Positions 6,010-9,927 of a stretch of DNA of 9,927 nucleotides are shown here, piece by piece (position 1 is the stretch's first letter; every line of letters starts with the position of its first letter). Where the stretch lies: contig JAGQQP010000111.1 in NCBI GenBank assembly GCA_020426085.1, positions 1 to 9,927 on the forward strand, read 5' to 3'. The notes below the pieces were generated by a model, which saw only the letters and a list, made by a program, of their open reading frames with translations, was not told the DNA's origin and searched no databases. The translations under genes were made by a program, and so were the position numbers. Source of the stretch: Planctomycetaceae bacterium (GTDB taxonomy: Bacteria > Planctomycetota > Planctomycetia > Planctomycetales > Planctomycetaceae).

Positions 6010-7371
6010 ATGACGACAGACTTAAAAGAACAAACAGTCCCAGAGAATGAATCCGAGATCAGCTCTCAGGAAACCGTATCGATCCGCGTTGAAGATCTGA
6101 TCGTGGGACGCAGGATTACCCACCCCATTCATGACAGTAATGGCCTGTTACTGCTGGCCTCAGGTTCGGTGATTAATTCACGCTTCAAGCAGTTATTGCG
6201 CGATCGCAAAATGCCGCAGGTCGAAGTCCACAGCGACGATGCTTCTTCGATCAGTCTGCACAGCCTGGCTTCAGATCCGATGCTGGAAGCAGCAACCCAG
6301 GGTATTTTCACAACCGAACTGACCGAGAAACTGGATCGGCTGATCGAATCGGGATCCATGTTCGTGGCCAATACCGGCCCGGCAGTCCGCGACTCGATGG
6401 TTATGCATGGCTGCAAAGCCTACGATCCTGAGGAGCGGGACAGACTCTTTGAGCAACAGCAGATTTACGGGGATACTCTGGATAGCATGATGCGGGGAGC
6501 CCTGACGGGAAAGGTGCCCAGTGGTCAGGAAATCACAGGGATCGCTGCCAGTTATCTCACGCAGTTGACTGCAGATGCTGATTGCGTCATCTCCGCTGCG
6601 ACCGAAGCAGGTAAAGACGAAACTCTGTCACAACATTGTTTGCAGATGTCATTACTGGGAATGGCGATTGGTACCGAATTAAATTTAGATGAGAACAATG
6701 TTCGAAATATCGGTCTGTGTGGACTGGTACACGACTGGGGAATGATTCGAGTACAGAATAAAATCGGAAAAAATTGTAGACACTTGAACGCGCTGGAACG
6801 AATCGAAATGCAGAAGCATCCGATTTTCTCCCTGGAAATGCTGGAAAATGTGGCGGGTATTCCCAGTGTTGTGCCTGTGGTCTGCTATCAGGTGCACGAA
6901 CAACCCAATGGACTGGGGTATCCTCGTCAGCGAACCCATAATATGATTCACATGTTTGCCCGCATTCTGAATGTTGCTCATTGCTACATATCATTGACAA
7001 GTGCGCGAGAAGATCGGCCTGCACTGATGCCTTATGCAGCGATGGAATACCTGTTACGTTTGACAAATGATAAAACAATCGATCAGGCACCCATGCGGGC
7101 ACTGTTGAATCTTCTCTCACTGTTTCCCATTGGCAGTTGTGTGATTTTGAATGACGGAAGTGCCGCACGTGTCATCCGTCGCAATAAAGATCATTACACC
7201 AGTCCCATCGTCCAGGTCCTTCAGACGCCGGATGGAGTCAAAGTCGATCCTCTGGATCCGGAAGCGATCATCGATCTGCATGAGAGTGAACTGGAAATTG
7301 ATCAGGCCCTGCCCACACCTGGAAAAGAAGAGATTGATTTGACTTCAGATCTGTTCGATGGTCAGATTTAA
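6010..7371 (+). CDS. HD-GYP domain protein with a degraded metal site
   Basis: 453 residues, no signal peptide or membrane segment. Residues 22-75 form the small N-terminal module often found before HD-GYP domains (VEDLIVGRRITHPIHDSNG, LLLASGSVI). The HD-GYP domain spans about 188-370. Canonical HD-GYP proteins hydrolyse cyclic di-GMP using a two- or three-metal site. Retained here: H209, H241-D242, H270, H296 and the NGLGYP motif (300-305). Altered: HDIGK reads HDWGM (241-245, lysine lost), the HHE pair reads VHE (V295), and the ADxYDA motif reads AHCYIS (323-328), losing both aspartates. Catalysis is therefore doubtful; binding or a scaffold role is possible. After the domain comes PIGSCVILNDGSAARVI (373-389), a C-terminal segment common in this family. 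Start ATG 6010 has a modest CAGG eight bases upstream. It is probably a single-gene transcript. Confidence 0.9.
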   Translation: MTTDLKEQTVPENESEISSQETVSIRVEDLIVGRRITHPIHDSNGLLLLASGSVINSRFKQLLRDRKMPQVEVHSDDASSISLHSLASDPMLEAATQGIFTTELTEKLDRLIESGSMFVANTGPAVRDSMVMHGCKAYDPEERDRLFEQQQIYGDTLDSMMRGALTGKVPSGQEITGIAASYLTQLTADADCVISAATEAGKDETLSQHCLQMSLLGMAIGTELNLDENNVRNIGLCGLVHDWGMIRVQNKIGKNCRHLNALERIEMQKHPIFSLEMLENVAGIPSVVPVVCYQVHEQPNGLGYPRQRTHNMIHMFARILNVAHCYISLTSAREDRPALMPYAAMEYLLRLTNDKTIDQAPMRALLNLLSLFPIGSCVILNDGSAARVIRRNKDHYTSPIVQVLQTPDGVKVDPLDPEAIIDLHESELEIDQALPTPGKEEIDLTSDLFDGQI

Positions 7372-7413
7372 GCTGTTCTGATCGTTATAACTCACAGATC
7401 CAGTACAGCTTAA
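7368..7413. repeat. 9-bp inverted repeat overlapping the HD-GYP stop codon
   Basis: TTAAGCTGT (7368-7376, containing the TAA stop) and ACAGCTTAA (7405-7413) are perfect complements. Inside, TCTG (7377-7380) can pair with CAGA (7395-7398), giving a longer bulged stem. There is no T-tract, so it may act in mRNA 3'-end protection or be a weak terminator. Confidence 0.35.
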
Positions 7414-7497
7414 CCAGTGAATTCACCGTTATTTGCAGCAGATCTGACCTGGAATCAGGAAAACTCGCGAAACCTGATGAGGAAGTGGTGGTTTTGC

Positions 7498-7526
7498 TTG
7501 AAACTCAAAGGGGAATGGCTTATATT
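7498..7526 (+). promoter_or_regulatory. Sigma70-like promoter of tRNA-Phe
   Basis: TTGAAA (7498-7503) and TATATT (7521-7526) are spaced by exactly 17 bp, each a 5/6 match to the consensus. The predicted start near 7533 leaves a leader of about 65 bases to be removed by RNase P from the tRNA 5' end. The match is among the best in the window and the position fits a highly expressed RNA gene. Confidence 0.65.
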
Positions 7527-7597
7527 TCCATCTCGCTTCCATTAAGCAATGATTGCATATGGGGTTAACGCCTTCTTATCTCTCTTGCGGAAACGAA

Positions 7598-7670
7598 GGG
7601 CATGTAGCTCAGTTGGTAGAGCACAGGACTGAAAATCCTGGTGTCGGCGGTTCGATCCCGCCCGTGCCCA
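7598..7670 (+). tRNA. tRNA-Phe (anticodon GAA)
   Basis: A complete 73-base cloverleaf ending at the discriminator A. Acceptor GGGCATG pairs with CGTGCCC (one U-G wobble), D arm GCTC/GAGC with loop AGTTGGTA, anticodon arm CAGGA-CTGAAAA-TCCTG giving anticodon GAA, five-base variable region GTGTC, T arm GGCGG-TTCGATC-CCGCC. CCA is not encoded (CTTT follows), so it is added after transcription. The discriminator A and the GAA anticodon fit phenylalanine. No other tRNA is adjacent. Confidence 0.97.
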
Positions 7671-7691
7671 CTTTTAAGTCATAAAACCAGT

Positions 7692-7725
7692 TCGGGCGGG
7701 AATGTCAGTTGATATTCCCGCCCGA
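7692..7725 (+). terminator. Strong GC-rich hairpin downstream of tRNA-Phe, probable terminator
   Basis: TCGGGCGGGAAT (7692-7703) and ATTCCCGCCCGA (7714-7725) form a perfect 12-bp stem with a 10-base loop, 21 bases after the tRNA. The following sequence TTGCATTTCT is only moderately T-rich on the plus strand. On the minus strand the stem is followed within a few bases by GGTTTTAT, so it could also stop minus-strand transcripts coming from the gene at 7844-8125. Confidence 0.65.
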
Positions 7726-7833
7726 TTGCATTTCTGGGCTTCAATCAATATTACTGTGACCAATCGGCCAGGCGAGAAGTAAGACAATGTCTTCAGGAGG
7801 GAATCCACTCTTTTCTGTCCCCTCCACCAATGG

Positions 7834-7852
7834 TTGCCCTTGTTCAGGGCAA
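7834..7852 (-). terminator. Hairpin at the 3' end of the small exported protein gene
   Basis: TTGCCCT (7834-7840) and AGGGCAA (7846-7852) are perfect 7-bp arms around a five-base loop, overlapping the TGA stop codon of the minus-strand gene. No T-run follows on that strand, so this is more likely a weak or factor-assisted terminator or an mRNA 3' structure. Confidence 0.3.
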
Positions 7853-8125
7853 GAAATCCGGAATCTCGTCACCATAATCCGGATCATCCGGGGTGATTTC
7901 AATAAAGTGGGTTCGTCTGGTAAGTGACGCGGACCGGACCCGATTTCGACCAGGAGTGGGAATCAGCTTGTAGTCGATGACATTTCCCGTCTCATCGGTA
8001 TCGGCGTTTGCATAGCCGTAATGGTAGCAGTGACGTTTCCAGCGGTTTAATTCCTGACTGGATAGTGTCGAATGGATCGCCTGAATGATAATCACGGCGA
8101 TAAATGCAACGGTGGTGACTTTCAT
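7844..8125 (-). CDS. Small hypothetical protein with N-terminal signal or membrane anchor
   Basis: 93 residues. It starts MKVTTVAFIAVIIIQAIHS: one lysine, then a hydrophobic stretch at residues 3-17, which looks like a signal peptide or a single membrane anchor; a small-residue context (HSTLSS, 18-23) could be a cleavage site. The rest is polar: a basic Trp/His/Tyr-containing segment (RWKRHCYHYGY, 28-38), a basic middle (RNRVRSASLTRR) and a strongly acidic C-terminus (TPDDPDYGDEIPDF). The start ATG has AGGGG on the minus strand nine bases upstream. I do not recognise a family. It sits between the tRNA-Phe unit and the divergent MshEN-type gene and appears to be monocistronic. A 44-codon plus-strand frame overlaps it but has no comparable signals. 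Confidence 0.55.
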   Translation of the reverse strand: MKVTTVAFIAVIIIQAIHSTLSSQELNRWKRHCYHYGYANADTDETGNVIDYKLIPTPGRNRVRSASLTRRTHFIEITPDDPDYGDEIPDFLP

Positions 8126-8306
8126 AAGATTTTACCCCTATTGCGTGCCCGCTTGACACAAAGTAACAACTTCATCGCAATCAATCCAGAGGAATTTTGG
8201 GAGGGAGGGATTTTCTTTGTTTGATGCTATTCCTCTGACCAGTCTGGCCCCTTTAGCAAAAACCTTTGAGGTAACAGAATTCTTTACCGGAAAACCCGGG
8301 ACTCAA

Positions 8307-8344
8307 ACAGCCTGTTGACAGCGGGATTTGGTTCAATAGGCTGT
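8307..8344 (+). promoter_or_regulatory. Candidate promoter of the MshEN-type gene flanked by an inverted repeat
   Basis: A perfect TTGACA (8315-8320) is followed after 16 bp by TAGGCT (8337-8342), a poor -10 (3/6). The 7-bp arms ACAGCCT (8307-8313) and AGGCTGT (8338-8344) bracket the -35 and overlap the -10 region, a layout seen where a regulator covers a promoter. The leader to the GTG at 8418 would be about 70 bases. Confidence 0.3.
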
Positions 8345-8388
8345 AGGTAGACACTTTTCTGGTTGATTCTGCAGTTCGCAGGCTCTTG

Positions 8389-8405
8389 TTTGAAACTGTT
8401 TCAAA
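8389..8405. promoter_or_regulatory. Perfect 17-bp palindrome just upstream of the MshEN gene's ribosome binding site
   Basis: TTTGAAAC-T-GTTTCAAA: two perfect 8-bp arms around a single central base, ending three bases before the Shine-Dalgarno GGAGA (8408-8412). The one-base centre favours a DNA site for a dimeric regulator over an RNA hairpin, although a looser hairpin could form and affect ribosome access. Confidence 0.5.
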
Positions 8406-8417
8406 GCGGAGAATCCG

Positions 8418-9122
8418 GTGGCTTATATCGCAGACCTTTCTCACATCACAATTGATCCAGCCGCGATTGAACTGATGCCAAAGTCCATGGCGCGCGAGTT
8501 AACAGTCTTAGCTGTATCAATGAATGATAAAACTCTGCATGTGATACTTCCGACTGACGCAGATCAGCCGTTGGCAAGTGGCAAGCTGGAATTTATTTTG
8601 AATCGGAAAATCGAGATCGACACTACTGACAGAAAGCAACTGGAAGCTGCTATCGAAGATTATTATCCTCGCGAACTGGATGATCCGCCCCTGCCCGACT
8701 CACTGCCTGAACTGGATTTAAAAGGAGAGTTTCGGTTTCTGGATTTAACAGGAGAAATCAGTTGTTTGACTTCGTCGAGTGTCTCATTCAGCGTAGGCAG
8801 AAAATCTGACAGTTTCGAGCAGGAGAATGGGGAACGCATTGTTCTGGGCAATGGCCGTGTCTTTCATGAATTTGGCTGGCTGGACGCGCATTATCCCTGT
8901 CAACAGTTTCATAAACTGATGATTCGCTGTGTATTGCCTGATGATTACATTCAGTTTGATTCTATTTGTGATCTGGTTACCTGTGTCAAAACTGCGTTAC
9001 AATTACCGGATCATGTTCCCTGGTCAATCTCTGCGTATTCCAGTAGCAATTCGCTGTCGATGGTGCACCCTCAGAATACTTTTATCTGTGATACGAAATG
9101 GCTTCCTCCGGAATCTGATTAA
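8418..9122 (+). CDS. Stand-alone MshEN/GspE N-terminal-like protein with unrecognised C-terminal region
   Basis: 234 residues, start GTG 8418 with GGAGA (8408-8412) five bases upstream. Residues 5-85 match the N-terminal domain of type II secretion/type IV pilus ATPases (T2SSE_N/MshEN): ITIDPAAIELMPKSMARELTVLAVSMNDKTLHVILPTDADQ style pattern, namely helix with P21, then AVS..DKTLHV, and a second helix over KLEFILNRKIEID. In MshE this domain binds cyclic di-GMP through paired RLGxx-type motifs; I see only one domain copy and no such motif, so ligand binding is not supported. There is no ATPase domain. Residues 95-234 are soluble, contain several cysteines and aromatic residues, and match nothing I recognise. 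There is no signal peptide, so it is probably cytoplasmic. The downstream gene has its own promoter, so it is likely monocistronic. Confidence 0.8.
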   Translation: MAYIADLSHITIDPAAIELMPKSMARELTVLAVSMNDKTLHVILPTDADQPLASGKLEFILNRKIEIDTTDRKQLEAAIEDYYPRELDDPPLPDSLPELDLKGEFRFLDLTGEISCLTSSSVSFSVGRKSDSFEQENGERIVLGNGRVFHEFGWLDAHYPCQQFHKLMIRCVLPDDYIQFDSICDLVTCVKTALQLPDHVPWSISAYSSSNSLSMVHPQNTFICDTKWLPPESD

Positions 9123-9181
9123 CGGAAGAAAAACAGACGGCGGAAACGCGAGTGTGACAACAGCCGTGCCTGGGGCTCTGA

Positions 9182-9209
9182 TTGACAGCTTCACGCGGTC
9201 TGGTACTAT
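9182..9209 (+). promoter_or_regulatory. Near-consensus sigma70-like promoter of the YkoF-like/lipoprotein operon
   Basis: A perfect TTGACA (9182-9187), 16-bp spacer, and TACTAT (9204-9209, 5/6 match). It lies in the 173-bp gap after the MshEN-type gene, with a leader of about 80 bases to the ATG at 9296. The TTG of this -35 box happens to be in frame with the downstream gene, which could mislead start-codon calling. I see no TPP riboswitch core in the leader. Confidence 0.65.
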
Positions 9210-9295
9210 CGAGTGTAATTCATGTCTCATCAGCTAATTCTATCAGTAGTGCCCTGCCCTGCTTTGTGAATTCAATAAACTCAGAAAGGTTTGTC

Positions 9296-9544
9296 ATGGT
9301 AAGCACCGCCGAAATCAGCATGTATCCATTTCAGGAACATTATAAGGAACTGATCAAAGCCTTCATTGCCAAGTTGAGTTACTTTCCCGATCTGCAGGTG
9401 ACGCCGGGACCAACTTCGACGGTCGTCATCGGTGAATACGAGCAACTGATGACGTGTCTGACGGAAATGTTTCGCTGGAGCCACGAGGAGCATGGCAAAG
9501 CAGTCTTCGTAGTCAAAATCATGCCCGGTTACGAACCGTCCTGA
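9296..9544 (+). CDS. YkoF/MTH1187-like thiamine- or HMP-binding family small protein
   Basis: 82 residues, no signal peptide. The sequence AEISMYPFQEHYKELIKAF, then VTPGPTSTVVIGEY, then FRWSHEEHGKAVFVVKIMPG, follows the ferredoxin-like fold pattern of YkoF and related thiamine-binding proteins: strand ending in P, helix, G-x-T-S-T loop, I-x-G strand, helix, and a last strand ending in a glycine. In Bacillus, YkoF binds thiamine or its pyrimidine part and has two repeats; this protein has one, so it would need to form a dimer or tetramer as in single-domain homologues. The ATG at 9296 is chosen because AAAGG (9285-9289) lies six bases upstream; a longer frame from TTG 9182 starts inside the promoter. 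It is followed 17 bp later by the lipoprotein gene, so both are probably co-transcribed. Confidence 0.8.
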   Translation: MVSTAEISMYPFQEHYKELIKAFIAKLSYFPDLQVTPGPTSTVVIGEYEQLMTCLTEMFRWSHEEHGKAVFVVKIMPGYEPS

Positions 9545-9561
9545 TTCGTGAGGTGCAGTCG

Positions 9562-9927
9562 ATGCGAGTCTTAGTTCTGATACTGTTGTCACTTCTGATC
9601 GGTTGTTATTCAGACCGACCACCGTTGGAGCCATCCGGTGACAAACTGCCGGCTGATGCAGCGGCTGCTTTGAACGAAGCACCTGAGTGGGAACTCTTCT
9701 CGCTCGATCCCTGTATCGAAGAAGATCCGGATGACGCCAGCAGATTTCATGGCTGGAAAATTCTCGGTTCCACACAGATCACCGATGCAACGACCAGACA
9801 GAAACTCATGCAGTCTCTGGAAGAGAGCGTTGCTGCCAATCCCGGGATCGTTGCCGCCTGTTTCTCACCACGTCATGGGATTCGGGTGACTTATCAAGGC
9901 CAGCAACATGATTTCGTGATCTGCTTT
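9562..9927 (+). CDS. Putative lipoprotein, 3' end outside the window
   Basis: First 122 residues of an open frame that runs off the window. MRVLVLILLSLLIGC is a short lipoprotein signal peptide with lipobox LLIGC, so C15 is the expected lipidated residue and the protein would be anchored to a membrane facing the periplasm. The mature part has WELFSLDP (43-50), FHGW (62-65), an ITD..TR..L helix (73-90) and CFSPRHGIRV (100-109), then VICF at the cut. These Cys, Arg and His motifs look conserved, and I have the impression of an uncharacterised family with a C-F-x-P-R-H-G signature, but I cannot assign a function. The start ATG has GAGGTG (9550-9555) six bases upstream. It follows the YkoF-like gene by 17 bp. 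Confidence 0.85.
   Translation, partial: MRVLVLILLSLLIGCYSDRPPLEPSGDKLPADAAAALNEAPEWELFSLDPCIEEDPDDASRFHGWKILGSTQITDATTRQKLMQSLEESVAANPGIVAACFSPRHGIRVTYQGQQHDFVICF

Noticed and set aside
6587..7168. 193-codon minus-strand open frame
   Set aside because: It is antisense to the conserved HD-GYP domain and its product shows no domain or signal features; a shadow frame.
7598..7725. tRNA-Phe 3' end as a mobile-element attachment site
   Set aside because: Only a 9-base repeat follows within 60 bases and it is explained by the hairpin; there is no integrase or foreign cargo in the window.
7788..7922. 44-codon plus-strand frame (ATG near 7788) overlapping the small exported protein gene
   Set aside because: Poor ribosome binding site and unremarkable composition; the opposing minus-strand frame has a signal-like N-terminus and a better Shine-Dalgarno.
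8153..8181. TTGACA at 8153-8158 as a plus-strand promoter
   Set aside because: No acceptable -10 element occurs 16-18 bp downstream, and it is about 260 bp from the next plus-strand gene.
8253..8444. 63-codon minus-strand frame upstream of the MshEN-type gene
   Set aside because: It overlaps the start of a well-supported gene and the palindrome, and shows no signal or motif.
8929..9237. 102-codon plus-strand frame overlapping the end of the MshEN-type gene
   Set aside because: It is out of frame with the real gene, has no Shine-Dalgarno, and runs through the promoter of the next operon.
9210..9295. TPP riboswitch in the leader of the YkoF-like gene
   Set aside because: The conserved core sequences of the TPP aptamer are absent from the short leader.
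9281..9775. 164-codon minus-strand open frame
   Set aside because: It spans antisense to both the YkoF-like gene and the lipoprotein start, both of which have good ribosome binding sites and family patterns.

Overview
The window looks like chromosomal DNA of a planctomycete, probably a Gimesia- or Rubinisphaera-like member of the Planctomycetales. This rests on three things: a bacterial FhcB homologue (tetrahydromethanopterin-linked C1 metabolism, known in bacteria mainly from methylotrophic proteobacteria and planctomycetes), a stand-alone MshEN-type protein, and a moderate GC content with loosely packed, singly promoted genes. It is an inference from content only. I see no integrase, transposase, insertion sequence, CRISPR array or phage gene.

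Layout. Positions 1-1162 hold the 3' part of mnmE (tRNA-modifying GTPase, plus strand). It abuts, stop codon to stop codon, an SLC13/DASS-type anion transporter on the minus strand (1163-2788). Upstream of the transporter on the same strand is an ATP-binding-type universal stress protein (2871-3344). A 278-bp divergent intergenic region (3345-3622) carries candidate promoters for both directions and a palindrome inside one promoter. Next come a TIM-barrel sugar phosphate isomerase/epimerase (3623-4471) and an FhcB/FwdB-like protein (4526-5758), probably one operon. The next gap holds a possible 36-codon minus-strand ORF with a very purine-rich Shine-Dalgarno region, then an HD-GYP protein with a degraded active site (6010-7371).

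The second part has a tRNA-Phe(GAA) gene (7598-7670) with a good sigma70-like promoter and a strong downstream hairpin. It continues with a small exported or membrane-anchored hypothetical protein on the minus strand (7844-8125), a stand-alone MshEN/GspE-N-like protein (8418-9122) preceded by a perfect 17-bp palindrome, a YkoF/thiamine-binding-like small protein (9296-9544) behind a near-consensus promoter, and the start of a lipoprotein (9562 to the window end) in the same operon.

Functional links. The HD-GYP and MshEN proteins both belong to families connected with cyclic di-GMP, but the HD-GYP protein has lost canonical metal ligands and the MshEN protein shows no clear ligand motif, so a signalling role is only a possibility. 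FhcB is the only C1-pathway gene here; its partners must lie elsewhere. Four start codons were set from ribosome binding sites or alternative-codon reading: 3623 instead of 3608, 4526 instead of 4508, GTG at 8418, and 9296 instead of 9182. I found no clear new multi-gene system. The best leads are the FhcB that keeps its four cluster-type cysteines while losing the catalytic cysteine, the unannotated small ORF, and the operator-like palindromes.
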